Assembly: GCA_003211555.1 (NCBI GenBank)
Contig: QCSH01000006.1
Location: 1 to 64,000 of the forward strand
DNA length: 64,000 nucleotides
Reading direction: 5' to 3'
From: Pelagibacteraceae bacterium AG-470-G21
GTDB taxonomy: Bacteria > Pseudomonadota > Alphaproteobacteria > Pelagibacterales > Pelagibacteraceae
Below are positions 26,064 to 35,474 of this stretch, piece by piece; position 1 is the first letter of the stretch, and each line of letters opens with the position of its first letter. Below the pieces are notes generated by a model that saw nothing but the letters and a program-made list of their open reading frames with translations, searched no databases and had not been told where the DNA came from. Position numbers and translations under genes: made by a program.

Positions 26064-26443
26064 TATGCTGATGTCTCCTTTGCAAACTTTTCATATTCTT
26101 CTTTATTCATAAGACTATCCATTTCGGTTTTGTCTTTTATTTTAAGTTTAAAAAACCACGCAGACTCCTCTGGATCTTCATTTATTTTTGAAGGATCATC
26201 AATTATCATTTGATTCGTATCTATAACCTCTCCACTAACAGGAGTATAAACATCACTAGCAGCTTTCGTTGACTCAACCACTCCAGCAGTTCCATCTTTA
26301 TCAACATTTGAACCTTTCTCTGGTAGTTCAGTAAATACTATATCCCCAAGCATTTCTGTTGCATGCTTGGTTATTCCAATTGTAGCTTCTTCTCCATCTA
26401 GTTTAATCCACTCATGTTCTTTTGAATATTTAACTTCAGACAT
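26063..26443 (-). CDS. gcvH: glycine cleavage H-protein
   Basis: 126-residue lipoyl carrier that shuttles the aminomethyl intermediate between the P- and T-proteins. The N-terminal [20 protein letters not shown] and the lipoylated lysine region [12 protein letters not shown] are diagnostic. It overlaps gcvT by eight bases and gcvP by one, so the three are translated as a unit. Confidence 0.96.
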   Translation of the reverse strand: MSEVKYSKEHEWIKLDGEEATIGITKHATEMLGDIVFTELPEKGSNVDKDGTAGVVESTKAASDVYTPVSGEVIDTNQMIIDDPSKINEDPEESAWFFKLKIKDKTEMDSLMNKEEYEKFAKETSA

Positions 26444-27542
26444 TAATTTCCCCTTTTACGTAATTTTTTTTATAAAACGGTAAGTTACAAATATTTGCAG
26501 GAATTTTTTTTCCTCTAACTTCAAGAAATATTTTTGTATTTACAGTTGAATAACTATTATCAACATATCCCATTGCTATTGGATGTTCAACGCTTGGTCC
26601 AAATGTGCCACTTGTTACTTTCCCAATTTCTTGATTTTTATCATTGTAAATTTTGGTATTTCCTCTAGCAATTACTTTGCTGTCTGGTTTTATGCCAACT
26701 CTCAATTTTTTTACTCCACTTTGAAATTGGTTTTTTAAAACTTCTGATCCAACAAATTCAGTCTCAATTCTGCTCTTAGGTATTGCCCATTTTAGATTAG
26801 CTTCGATAGGACTTGTATCGTTGTCTAAATCATTTCCATACAAGCAGAGTCCAGCTTCCATTCTTAATGTATCTCTTGCTCCTAAACCAATCAATTTAGA
26901 TTCATTTTCTATCAAACTTTCTACAAAAGTTTCAGCATCACTATGTTTTATAGAAATTTCAAATCCATCCTCACCAGTATACCCTGATCTAGTTATGTAT
27001 ACTTTTTCATTTTTATAGACATAGTTGTTTCCGTTCATAAATTTTAGACTGTCACAACCAGGTATAACTTTATTTAAAACATTTTTCGCTTCGGGGCCCT
27101 GTAATGCAATTAATGACAATGACTCGTCAAGATTTAATTTATATTGATTATCAAGTTTAGATTTTATTACTTCATAATCAGTATATTTGCATGCAGCATT
27201 TAGGATAATTAAAAATCCATCAGATGTTTTGGTAATTATCAGATCGTCCTGAATTCCTCCTTTGTTATTCATTAAAAATGAATACTTACTTTGATTAGTT
27301 TTCATTTTTTTCAAATCCGCAGGAAAAATCTTCTCAAGATCATTTATAAGATCATCACCACCCGATATAAATAATTGACCCATATGAGAAACATCAAAAA
27401 TACCAGAGTGTGAACGTGTGTACTTATGCTCTTGTATAATTCCATCTTTATATTGGATGGGCATTTGATATCCAGCGAACACTACAAGCTTTCCACCATA
27501 CTTGATGTGGAGATTATATAATGATGTTTTTTTAATATTCAT
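26436..27542 (-). CDS. gcvT: glycine cleavage T-protein (aminomethyltransferase)
   Basis: 368 residues; transfers the C1 unit from aminomethyl-GcvH to tetrahydrofolate, releasing ammonia. Family signs are [32 protein letters not shown] and [15 protein letters not shown]. It is the first gene of gcvTHP, and its leader carries a tandem glycine riboswitch that ends about a dozen bases before the ATG. Confidence 0.96.
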   Translation of the reverse strand: MNIKKTSLYNLHIKYGGKLVVFAGYQMPIQYKDGIIQEHKYTRSHSGIFDVSHMGQLFISGGDDLINDLEKIFPADLKKMKTNQSKYSFLMNNKGGIQDDLIITKTSDGFLIILNAACKYTDYEVIKSKLDNQYKLNLDESLSLIALQGPEAKNVLNKVIPGCDSLKFMNGNNYVYKNEKVYITRSGYTGEDGFEISIKHSDAETFVESLIENESKLIGLGARDTLRMEAGLCLYGNDLDNDTSPIEANLKWAIPKSRIETEFVGSEVLKNQFQSGVKKLRVGIKPDSKVIARGNTKIYNDKNQEIGKVTSGTFGPSVEHPIAMGYVDNSYSTVNTKIFLEVRGKKIPANICNLPFYKKNYVKGEINV

Positions 27543-27554
27543 ATTAACTCTTTA

Positions 27555-27700
27555 AACCCCCTCTGTCTTTTTGCCTGAGAGATTTGCTCCTTCGGCGAGA
27601 ATAATTCTCTTTCCAGAGTTAATATGTACGGTCCTTTTGCCTGAGAGTTTCCGGGGTGGTTGCTCCTTCGGCGCTACAAATGTAGTCTCTCCCGTATAAA
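27555..27700 (-). ncRNA. tandem glycine riboswitch (gcvT leader)
   Basis: On the minus strand two aptamers follow one another. Each has the conserved core GCCGAAGGAGCAA (complements of 27660-27672 and 27584-27596) and CTCTCAGGCAAAA (complements of 27635-27647 and 27569-27581). The first aptamer spans about 27695-27629, the second about 27621-27556, with only a short linker, as in cooperative tandem glycine riboswitches. The second lies just before the gcvT ATG (27542). Family knowledge says glycine binding turns on gcvTHP; no obvious terminator is visible between aptamer 2 and the ATG, so control may act on translation start. Confidence 0.96.
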
Positions 27701-27733
27701 TTCTTATAACATACCTAATATAAATTTATAGCT

Positions 27734-28606
27734 CTAATTTGTTGCACTTTGTTTTTTCATAAGTGAAAGAAATTGAATTAAAACCGCAAATATCACTATT
27801 AAACCACCAATTAAAACACTGGTTGGAGGATTTTCATCTATAAACATCCATGCCCAAAAAGGTCCCAAAACTGCTTCAGATAACATAATAATTCCAACTA
27901 AAGCCGAAGGTGTAGATCTTGCACCGATTGTAATAAAAATAAAACCAAAACCAAGTTGAAAAAAGCCAGCTAAAAACCCTAAAAAAATATCGTTGAAAGA
28001 TATAAAAATTGTTTTTGACATTAAATATCCTATTATCAAAGCAATAACACCTGCAATAAATTGCAATGGAACCATATCGACACTTGGAAATTTTCTAACA
28101 ATCAAAATTAATGTAGCAAATGATACTGGCATTATAAAAGCAGCAATATTTCCACTCATTTGTCCAACTGTTAATGAACTTCCAACCATCAAAATTATAC
28201 CTGAGATTGCTAAAATTATAGAAGTTAATGTGATTAAGTTAATTTTTTCTTTTAAAAAGATATATCCAAAAATTGCTAAAAATAATGTTTGAGTTTGAAT
28301 TATAAAATTAGTATTTGCAACTGAGGTATTATACATGGCAAAAACATAACCACTGAACCCACAGGCAAGAATAATACCGCCTATAAGACCTGGTATTCCA
28401 GATTTATAAAATGCTGAAATAAAATTTTTTTTGTAAGTAATAATTAAAAAGATCAAAACTACTATTATAAAAAAAACTGACCTCCAAAATAGAATTTGCC
28501 ATAAAGTAGAGCCTTCAAAAGATTTAACTATCAATCCTCCAAAACTCAAACTGAAAGCCCCTAAAAAAATTAAAAATGGTCCAGGTAACTTTATTATAAG
28601 ATTCAT
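27734..28606 (-). CDS. EamA-family (DMT) transporter
   Basis: 290-residue ten-helix membrane protein; MYNTSVANTNFIIQTQTLFLA-type end of repeat 1 and MLSEAVLGPFWAW in repeat 2 are typical EamA. It overlaps pxpC by four bases and so belongs to the pxpBC transcript, suggesting transport of pyroglutamate, glutamate or a related compound. The stop lies 34 bases before the riboswitch region of gcvT. Confidence 0.85.
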   Translation of the reverse strand: MNLIIKLPGPFLIFLGAFSLSFGGLIVKSFEGSTLWQILFWRSVFFIIVVLIFLIITYKKNFISAFYKSGIPGLIGGIILACGFSGYVFAMYNTSVANTNFIIQTQTLFLAIFGYIFLKEKINLITLTSIILAISGIILMVGSSLTVGQMSGNIAAFIMPVSFATLILIVRKFPSVDMVPLQFIAGVIALIIGYLMSKTIFISFNDIFLGFLAGFFQLGFGFIFITIGARSTPSALVGIIMLSEAVLGPFWAWMFIDENPPTSVLIGGLIVIFAVLIQFLSLMKKQSATN

Positions 28607-29568
28607 TTAATTTGAGAGATTAGATTGTCGGTCTCCATATTATAAAGTTTATATAATGTTTCTGCGTCCTCTAAACTTACATCTTTAAACTTAATGTTCG
28701 ATCCAGGAGTTAATTGGACTAATCGATCATAATCAGCAGATATAACAGTTGCAATCTTAGGATAACCGCCAATGGTTCCATGATCTGATAACATGATTAT
28801 TGGATCTCCATCAGATGTGATTTGAATAACACCTTTAACTAAACCTTCAGATTTTATATTTGGATCAATAATATTCTCAATTTTTGGACCATCTAATCTC
28901 ATACCCATTCTGTCAGAAAGCTTTGTTACTTTAAAGTTTTCTTTAAAAAATTTAGACTTTGATGAATTTGAAAAATAATGAAAATTTGTACCTTTAATAA
29001 CCCTTATATGCTGAATAGTTCCACCTAAATAATCTAGTTTTCTTTTATTAAAGGAATTATTAATATTAATTATTTCAATTTCTAAATCATTAAAAAATTT
29101 TTTCCCATTGTTTGGGCCAATATTTGCTTGTGTATTTATTGAACAACTTCCCCAATAATAATCAATATCAAAAGTTCCATTGACTGATAAATATCCATAT
29201 ACTGATTTGTTAGTTGACTGGATATCTATCTCGTCTCCATTTTTTAATGAATAACATTGATAGCAATTCCCATCGATTGAACCTTCCTTTGTTATAATTT
29301 TAAAAGATACATTTCCTGAAATACAAAAAAATATCTCATCTCCAAAATATTTTAAATGGGGGCCTTGGTAAGCAAATTCTATTACAGGTGAGTTATAATT
29401 GTTTTGTAAAATTGAATTTAACAACTGAAAATTTCTCTTATCCATTACTCCGCTAAATGGAATACCAATATGGTATAAATTATCTCTTCCTAAATCTTGA
29501 TATGTCGTATTGATACCAGATCTTAAAACTTTAAAAAAATTTTTATTTTTTGATTTCATTATATTCAT
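28603..29568 (-). CDS. pxpC: 5-oxoprolinase subunit C (KipA-like)
   Basis: 321 residues of the biotin-dependent carboxyltransferase-like AHS2 domain family; INTTYQDLGRDN-, GIPFSGVMD and SEGLVKGVIQI are recognisable. With PxpA and PxpB it forms the bacterial ATP-dependent 5-oxoprolinase that opens pyroglutamate to glutamate. The pxpB gene overlaps the start by 26 bases, so translational coupling is likely. A second in-frame ATG three codons in would shorten the protein slightly. Confidence 0.88.
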   Translation of the reverse strand: MNIMKSKNKNFFKVLRSGINTTYQDLGRDNLYHIGIPFSGVMDKRNFQLLNSILQNNYNSPVIEFAYQGPHLKYFGDEIFFCISGNVSFKIITKEGSIDGNCYQCYSLKNGDEIDIQSTNKSVYGYLSVNGTFDIDYYWGSCSINTQANIGPNNGKKFFNDLEIEIININNSFNKRKLDYLGGTIQHIRVIKGTNFHYFSNSSKSKFFKENFKVTKLSDRMGMRLDGPKIENIIDPNIKSEGLVKGVIQITSDGDPIIMLSDHGTIGGYPKIATVISADYDRLVQLTPGSNIKFKDVSLEDAETLYKLYNMETDNLISQIK

Positions 29569-30217
29569 CTAAAGTTATTCTATAAAATTTAATTGTATCT
29601 CCTGGATTGATAAGATTTGGTCTTGATTGATTTGATGTATCAAAAATATTTTGTGGAGTATTACCTAATATATTCCAGCCCCCAGGTGTCTCAAACGAGT
29701 ATATATTACAAAACTGCTCTGTTATACCAACTGATCCTTTTGGAACTTTAACTCGTGGGGTTTCTAATCTTTTTAGTCTCATTTCTTGATTTAAATCTCC
29801 GAGAAAAGGCATACCTGCTACAAATCCTGTCATATAGCAAAAGTAATTTTTACTAAAAAATTTTTCTAATATTATTTCTGCCTTTAATTTTAATTTATTT
29901 TCAATTCTTTCAATATCTAATGCAAATTTATTTTCACAACAAACTGGTATTTCTATTATGTTTTTTTCTAATATAGTATTTTTTTTAATTTCAATTTTTT
30001 CAATTTTTTTTTTCAAAGATACAAAGGAATGAAAATTTAAATCATATGAAATTATTAATTTATTATATGATGGTGTTAAATTAGTAATACCTTCTATATT
30101 TAATTCTTTTATATTATAAAAGTATTTGATGACACTTGAATTAACTTCTTGATTCACTTCATTTCCAAAATCACAATACAAAGCTGCGTCACCAAGATTT
30201 AATATATTTTTTATCAT
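29543..30217 (-). CDS. pxpB: 5-oxoprolinase subunit B (KipI-like)
   Basis: 224 residues of the AHS1/KipI family: FVAGMPFLGDLNQ, RLETPRVKVPKGSVGI and TPGGWNILGNTP are hallmark segments. It pairs with PxpC. The start lies only three bases from the leftmost possible start of the divergent pxpA (21 bases from the preferred one), an unusually tight head-to-head arrangement. Confidence 0.88.
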   Translation of the reverse strand: MIKNILNLGDAALYCDFGNEVNQEVNSSVIKYFYNIKELNIEGITNLTPSYNKLIISYDLNFHSFVSLKKKIEKIEIKKNTILEKNIIEIPVCCENKFALDIERIENKLKLKAEIILEKFFSKNYFCYMTGFVAGMPFLGDLNQEMRLKRLETPRVKVPKGSVGITEQFCNIYSFETPGGWNILGNTPQNIFDTSNQSRPNLINPGDTIKFYRITLDEYNEIKK

Positions 30218-30238
30218 ACCATGTTATACTTATGTATT

Positions 30239-31018
30239 ATGACTATTGAAATTAATATCAATTGTGATTTAGGAGAAAAATCAAAGCATCATTCAAATAA
30301 AAATGATCCAAAATTATTGGAAATTGTCAATTCGGCTAATATTGCTTGTGGATTTCATGCCGGGGATGAAGAAAGCATGAATGATGTTATTGAAATTTCA
30401 AAAAATAATGGAGTGAGTATTGGCGCTCATCCTTCGTTTAATGATCCAGAAAACTTTGGACGAAAAAGAATAAACCTTGGTGAAAAAGAAATAAACAAAT
30501 TGTTAATTGACCAGTATGAAATTCTACAGACAATTGCTGAAAAACATGCAGAAAAGGTAACACATATTAAACCACACGGTGCTCTTAATAACATGGCTTG
30601 TGAAGATATTGACTTAGCAACAATTATTGCAAAATCTATATACGATATTGATAAGTCACTTATATATTTGGTTCCAACTGGATCTAAAATGGAGGAAGCA
30701 GCTAAAAAATTTAATATGAAAATAGCTTGTGAAATTTTTGCTGATAGAAATTATGAAGATGATGGAAACCTTGTATCAAGAAAGAAGCCAAATGCACTTA
30801 TAACTGACGCACATGTTGCTAAAACTCATGTTTTAAGCATGATTGAAAATCAGGCTCTTAATTGTCACAGTGGGAAGCAGATACCTTGCGAAATAGATTC
30901 AGTTTGCATACATGGTGATAATGATAGTTCTTTAGCAACTGCTATAGCTGTCAAAGAAAACTTGGCAAATAACGGATTAAAACTAAAAACATTAAACAAT
31001 ATGAGGAAATTTACATAA
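30239..31018 (+). CDS. pxpA: 5-oxoprolinase subunit A (LamB/YcsF)
   Basis: 259 residues from the preferred ATG at 30239 (MTIEININCDLGE); the upstream ATG at 30221 would add six residues that the family lacks. NCDLGE, ANIACGFHAGDE, GAHPSFND and HIKPHGALNN are LamB/YcsF motifs. Catalyses pyroglutamate hydrolysis to glutamate with PxpBC. It diverges from pxpBC, and its TAA overlaps the ATG of the TPR gene by one base. Confidence 0.9.
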   Translation: MTIEININCDLGEKSKHHSNKNDPKLLEIVNSANIACGFHAGDEESMNDVIEISKNNGVSIGAHPSFNDPENFGRKRINLGEKEINKLLIDQYEILQTIAEKHAEKVTHIKPHGALNNMACEDIDLATIIAKSIYDIDKSLIYLVPTGSKMEEAAKKFNMKIACEIFADRNYEDDGNLVSRKKPNALITDAHVAKTHVLSMIENQALNCHSGKQIPCEIDSVCIHGDNDSSLATAIAVKENLANNGLKLKTLNNMRKFT

Positions 31019-31503
31019 TGATTAAAACAATTTTAATATCTTCAATTTTATTTATATCTTTAATATCAAATTCACTTTCTGCAGGGTCATCTGATACTGG
31101 ATCTAAAAACACATTATACGACAAAGCTGTTAATTTAATAAATATTGCAAAGAAAATGGAGGAGAAAGGAAAGTCAGAAAAGGCCAAGAAAAGATATCAA
31201 AAAGCCCAAAAATTCTTAATCAAATCTAATAAAGAAAAACCAAACAAAGCAGATACTCTAAATTATTTAGGTTTTACAACCAGAAAACTTGGAGATTTTG
31301 AAGGCGGAGAAAAATACTATCTTAAAGGATTAGAAATTAATCCACAACACAAAGGTATTAATGAGTATCTTGGCGAGTTATATGTTGCAACTAATAGAAT
31401 AGACCTTGCCAAAGAAAGATTAAAGGTGTTAAAGGGATGTAATTGTGAAGAGTACGGTGAACTTAAAGAAGTGATTGAAGGTACAAAGAAATCTAAATAC
31501 TAG
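31018..31503 (+). CDS. exported TPR-repeat protein (161 aa)
   Basis: A signal peptide (MIKTILISSILFISLISNSL then SA) precedes helical repeats: KPNKADTLNYLGFTTRKLGD and the following NPQHKGINEYLGELYVATNR are two TPR units. Probably a periplasmic scaffold protein. Translationally coupled to pxpA by a one-base overlap and convergent (four-base overlap) with dctM. Confidence 0.72.
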   Translation: MIKTILISSILFISLISNSLSAGSSDTGSKNTLYDKAVNLINIAKKMEEKGKSEKAKKRYQKAQKFLIKSNKEKPNKADTLNYLGFTTRKLGDFEGGEKYYLKGLEINPQHKGINEYLGELYVATNRIDLAKERLKVLKGCNCEEYGELKEVIEGTKKSKY

Positions 31504-32810
31504 TTTATATTTTTAATCATTTGTTCTGGCATCCATAAAGCAATTTCAGGAAAAATAACAACTAATATTACAGCTAAAATCATCAGTAAAAAAAGCGGGA
31601 AAGCACTTTTTGCAATGAACCCCATATCTTTGTTAGCCATTCCTTGAAGCACAAAAAGATTAAAACCAACAGGTGGAGTTATCTGGGCCATTTCGACAAC
31701 GATAACTAAAAATATTCCAAACCAAATCATATCAAAGCCCGCTTGTCTTATCATTGGTTCAATAATTGCCATTGTTAAAACAACTGCTGAAATACCATCT
31801 AAAAACATTCCAAGTATTATATAAAAGATCATTAATACGAAAATTAAAACATATGGAGAAAGATCCATGCTTTCAATCCATATTGCAAGATTTCTAGGTA
31901 ACCCAGTAAATCCCATGGCTAAAGATAGAAATGTAGCGCCCGCCAATATAAAAGCAATCATGCAAGAAGTTTTTGTTGCTCCCAATAGAGACGCTTTAAA
32001 TGTTTTTAAAGTCAGACTTTTTTGAAAATATGATAAAATTAATGCTCCAACAACACCCAACGATGCTGCTTCTGTTGCAGTAGCAATTCCAGTATAAATT
32101 GAACCTATTACAGATAATATAAGTAATATAACTGGGATTAGTTTTCCTGATTTTCTAAATTTTTCAATAAAACTAAAGTTTTGTTTAGATACTGGCATTA
32201 ATTTTTTGTTTATAGATGACCAAATTATTACATAAGCCATAAATATTAGAGCGATCATTATTCCTGGTAAAACTCCTGCAATAAAAAGTTTAGCAATAGA
32301 CTCTTGCACCGTAACACCGTAAATAATCAAAATAATTGATGGTGGAATTAAAAGTCCAAGCGTTCCTGAGCCAGCCAAACTTCCAAGCAATATGCTTTCA
32401 GGATATTTTCGTTTCCTAAGTTCTGGAATAGACATTTTTCCTACTGTGGCTACTGTAGCTGCAGATGATCCAGATATCGCTGCAAATAACGCGCATCCAA
32501 CTACATTAACATGAACTAGTCCACCAGGTAATTTTTGCATCCAAGGCGATAATCCCTCAAATAGGTTTTCAGAGAGTTTTGTCCTAAATAATATTTCTCC
32601 CATCCAAACAAACAAAGGCAAAGCAGTTAGAGTCCATGAGGAGGAGGCACCCCAAATTGTGGTAGCCATTGCATCTCCAACTGGCCTTGTTGTGAATAAC
32701 ATCATACCAATGGATGAAACACCTATCATACTTATTGCAACCCAAATTCCAGATCCTAAAAATAATAAAAGGACAGTTATAAAAAAAATAGTTAGAAATA
32801 TTTCAGTCAT
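31500..32810 (-). CDS. dctM: TRAP transporter large permease
   Basis: 436-residue DctM-type permease with about twelve hydrophobic helices; SGSSAATVATVGKMSIPELR, GTLGLLIPPSIILIIYG-type segments and ITPPVGFNLFV are diagnostic. It moves an organic acid with sodium using the DctP binding protein and the DctQ subunit. The start overlaps dctQ by eight bases. Substrate is not shown; neighbours (5-oxoprolinase) do not prove it. Confidence 0.92.
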   Translation of the reverse strand: MTEIFLTIFFITVLLLFLGSGIWVAISMIGVSSIGMMLFTTRPVGDAMATTIWGASSSWTLTALPLFVWMGEILFRTKLSENLFEGLSPWMQKLPGGLVHVNVVGCALFAAISGSSAATVATVGKMSIPELRKRKYPESILLGSLAGSGTLGLLIPPSIILIIYGVTVQESIAKLFIAGVLPGIMIALIFMAYVIIWSSINKKLMPVSKQNFSFIEKFRKSGKLIPVILLILSVIGSIYTGIATATEAASLGVVGALILSYFQKSLTLKTFKASLLGATKTSCMIAFILAGATFLSLAMGFTGLPRNLAIWIESMDLSPYVLIFVLMIFYIILGMFLDGISAVVLTMAIIEPMIRQAGFDMIWFGIFLVIVVEMAQITPPVGFNLFVLQGMANKDMGFIAKSAFPLFLLMILAVILVVIFPEIALWMPEQMIKNIN

Positions 32811-33294
32811 TATTATTTAATTTAATTTTTAAAATTAATTGATGAGTAACACATATAAAAAATATTAGTGAACCTAGAGCGACACTCGTCTGTGGTATCC
32901 AGATTAAAATTTCATCAGCACCTTCGCTTCGTTCTTGAAATTCATAAGATATTTTTAACATTTTTAAAAAATAAAATGCTAAATATGCTGAAAAGATCGT
33001 AGCAACTGTTAAACTCCATAGTTCTAAAAATCTTTTTCTAATTCCAGTTGCTTTCTCTAAAAATAAAGTAATTCTGATATGTCCACCTTCTACAAATGTA
33101 TATGAAAGAGCAAAAAAAGATGATGCGGCCATACAGTAGCCTGAGTACTCTGCTAGACCTCTAATATAAAAACCAAATATCCTTGATGAAATTCCTAATA
33201 AAATAAAAATTGCAACTAATATAAGAAAGAAAGCAGCTATATAGCCTGAGTAACTATAAAGGTTATTTAAAATTTTATTAACTTTTGTAAACAT
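32803..33294 (-). CDS. dctQ: TRAP transporter small permease
   Basis: 163 residues with four hydrophobic helices; the central GHIRITLFLEKATG segment is the DctQ signature. It is the membrane partner of DctM. The ATG at 33294 directly abuts the U-run of the rho-independent terminator at 33295-33323, so only transcripts that read through the hairpin can express it. Confidence 0.88.
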   Translation of the reverse strand: MFTKVNKILNNLYSYSGYIAAFFLILVAIFILLGISSRIFGFYIRGLAEYSGYCMAASSFFALSYTFVEGGHIRITLFLEKATGIRKRFLELWSLTVATIFSAYLAFYFLKMLKISYEFQERSEGADEILIWIPQTSVALGSLIFFICVTHQLILKIKLNNND

Positions 33295-33323
33295 AAAAAA
33301 AGGCCGTCTTAGACGGCCTTTTT
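33295..33323 (-). terminator. intra-operon terminator between dctP and dctQ
   Basis: On the minus strand GGCCGTC-TAA-GACGGCC is a perfect seven-base-pair GC-rich stem with a three-base loop, preceded by A-run and followed by TTTTTTT, a textbook intrinsic terminator. It lies 12 bases after the dctP stop and its U-run runs into the dctQ ATG. Confidence 0.9.
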
Positions 33324-33335
33324 AATTATAATGAA

Positions 33336-34307
33336 TTAATTATAAGCAGCAAGAACACTGGCACCTCTTTCGCCAGCTTTTTTCTTCCATTCTTCTGCCA
33401 TTGTAGCACCTACTTTTTTGAAATGACTTTCTAGGGCTGAATTTACCTTGCCTACACTCATCCCTGCATCTGCCAAAGCTTTTTTATCAGCGACATTTCC
33501 TTTTTTTGAAAGTGCCCAACCTTTTTTTTCAGCAATAGCAGCTTCATCCATAATCATTTGCTGTGTGGCTTTATCTAATTTATTCCAAGATCCTCTATGA
33601 GCTACAACCATATTTTTTGGAAACCAGGCTGCTATATCATAAAAATACTTTACTCCATTTTCCCATATTTTTTTATTTTTACCTGTGGTTGGTGAAGTTA
33701 TCATGCTTTCTACAGCTCCAGTTGAAAATGCTTGGCTAATTTCAGCTGCCTCAATTTTTGTTGGAGCCATACCTGTTAATTCAGCCATTCTGATTGTTGC
33801 AGAGTTGTATGCACGGAATTTTAAACCCTTTAAATCTTCAACACTTTTTATTTCTTTTTTGCTATATAGACCTTGTGCTGGCCATGGTACTGCATATAAA
33901 AAAACCAAACCTTTCTGATCTAATCCTTTTTTTATTCCTGGTTTAGAAGCTTGGTATAGTTTCATTGCATCATCATAGGATGTTGCTAAAAATGGTTGTG
34001 AGTCGATTTCAAGTAGAGGGTCTTCTTTACCTAAAGCAGACATAAATCTCTCTCCTATTTGAGCTTGACCAGTTCTCACAGCCCTAAATATCTCTCCACC
34101 TTTAAATAGAGATCCACCAGGGTGAGTAACGATTGTTAATTTACCCCCACTTTTTTCTGAAACGTTTTTAGCAAATTCAGCTGCATTAGCAGAATGGAAA
34201 TTACTTGCACCATAAGCTAGTGCCATATCCCACTTTTCAGCTGCATTTAAATTAGCAGTTAAAAGAACAGAAAATAAAATAGAGACAAAAATTTTGAAAA
34301 GTTTCAT
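33336..34307 (-). CDS. dctP: TRAP transporter substrate-binding protein
   Basis: 323 residues with a signal peptide (about 22 residues, ending LNAAEKW). The mature part has the DctP pattern: SGGKLTIVTHPGGSLFKGG, DLKGLKFRAYNSATIRMAE (containing the substrate-carboxylate Arg) and AVESMITSP. First gene of the dctPQM group; the terminator after it would make the binding protein far more abundant than the permease, as expected for binding-protein transporters. Confidence 0.9.
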   Translation of the reverse strand: MKLFKIFVSILFSVLLTANLNAAEKWDMALAYGASNFHSANAAEFAKNVSEKSGGKLTIVTHPGGSLFKGGEIFRAVRTGQAQIGERFMSALGKEDPLLEIDSQPFLATSYDDAMKLYQASKPGIKKGLDQKGLVFLYAVPWPAQGLYSKKEIKSVEDLKGLKFRAYNSATIRMAELTGMAPTKIEAAEISQAFSTGAVESMITSPTTGKNKKIWENGVKYFYDIAAWFPKNMVVAHRGSWNKLDKATQQMIMDEAAIAEKKGWALSKKGNVADKKALADAGMSVGKVNSALESHFKKVGATMAEEWKKKAGERGASVLAAYN

Positions 34308-34419
34308 AAATCCTCCATATTTCTAAAAAACATATCTCATTATGTATTAGATATTAAATCAATAAAAATTTTATAAGATTTATTGAAAAATAATAAATAA
34401 TTACTATTATAATAATATA

Positions 34420-35031
34420 TTGATCGAACAATCCCTTATATTGCTGCAAATTGTATTTATAGATATTATTCTTGCTGCAGATAATGCGATAATAATTGGT
34501 TTAATTGCAGCCAATTTTGTTCCAAAAAACAGAAAAAAGATAATATTTTGGGGTGTAGTGGGAGCATTAGTCTTCAAAGTTATTTTTGCAATCTTTGCAA
34601 CATATTTATTTAAGTTTTATTTTATAAAAATTCTTGGTGGATTACTTCTGATTTGGATTGTTAATGATTTGAGAAAAGATTTATTTGAAATTCAAAAAGT
34701 CAAATCTCCTAAAAAAAAATCTATGGAACCATCATTTATTAAAAGTATTTACAAGGTATTGTTTGCTGACATAACGATTAGTTTTGATAACGTAATTGGG
34801 GTAGTAGGGGCAGCAAAAGGAAATTTTGGATTTATGATTTTTGGTTTAGTATTATCAGTTGTACTAACTGGAGCCTTAGCAACCTATTTAGCAAATTATA
34901 TTCAAAAACACTTGTGGATTGCTTATGTTGGTTTGGGATTTATATTATTAGTTGCTATTCAATTGGTGATTGGTGGATTAGTGGATTTAGAAATTTTAAA
35001 TATAAACGAAAAATATATTAAATACTTTTAA
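34420..35031 (+). CDS. TerC-family membrane protein
   Basis: 203 residues, about six helices, starting at TTG. The acidic membrane motifs DIILAADNAIII and ADITISFDNVIGV form the internal duplication characteristic of TerC/YjbE proteins, several of which export manganese. Cation role inferred. Diverges from dctP with 112 bases between, which must hold the promoters of both. Confidence 0.85.
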   Translation: MIEQSLILLQIVFIDIILAADNAIIIGLIAANFVPKNRKKIIFWGVVGALVFKVIFAIFATYLFKFYFIKILGGLLLIWIVNDLRKDLFEIQKVKSPKKKSMEPSFIKSIYKVLFADITISFDNVIGVVGAAKGNFGFMIFGLVLSVVLTGALATYLANYIQKHLWIAYVGLGFILLVAIQLVIGGLVDLEILNINEKYIKYF

Positions 35032-35034
35032 TAT

Positions 35035-35454
35035 CTACCAACTACCTGTGTTTTCCATTGATGACCAAGGTTCTTTTGGAGGAAGGTTTCCTTCCTGAAG
35101 AATTTCAATTGATATTTTATCTGGTGATTTTACAAATGCCATGTGACCATCTCTAGGAGGTCTATTAATTGTGTACCCCATATCTATCAATCTTTGGCAT
35201 ATTTCATATATATTTTTAACTTTATAAGCTAAGTGTCCAAAATTTCTTGATCCTTCACCTAAGTTATCTCCATCCCAATTGTAAGTAAGTTCTATTTCTG
35301 CATTTTTATCGTTTGGAGCAGATAAAAAAATTAATGTGTATCTACCTTTTTCATTTTCCATTCTCTTTGTCTCTTTTAGACCCAATCCATCACAAAAAAA
35401 TCTTAGAGAGTCATCAATGTTAGAAATTCTAATCATTGTATGTAAATATTTCAT
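35035..35454 (-). CDS. gloA: glyoxalase I-like VOC protein
   Basis: 139-residue vicinal-oxygen-chelate fold protein. Metal ligands match lactoylglutathione lyase: His5 in KYLHTMIRI, Glu in AEIELTYNW, His in NFGHLAYKV and Glu in ISIEILQEG. It would turn the methylglyoxal-glutathione adduct into lactoylglutathione, consistent with gshB at the left edge. It lies 20 bases downstream of guaA on the same strand. Confidence 0.85.
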   Translation of the reverse strand: MKYLHTMIRISNIDDSLRFFCDGLGLKETKRMENEKGRYTLIFLSAPNDKNAEIELTYNWDGDNLGEGSRNFGHLAYKVKNIYEICQRLIDMGYTINRPPRDGHMAFVKSPDKISIEILQEGNLPPKEPWSSMENTGSW

Positions 35455-35474
35455 AAATAAAGTATAATTTAATT

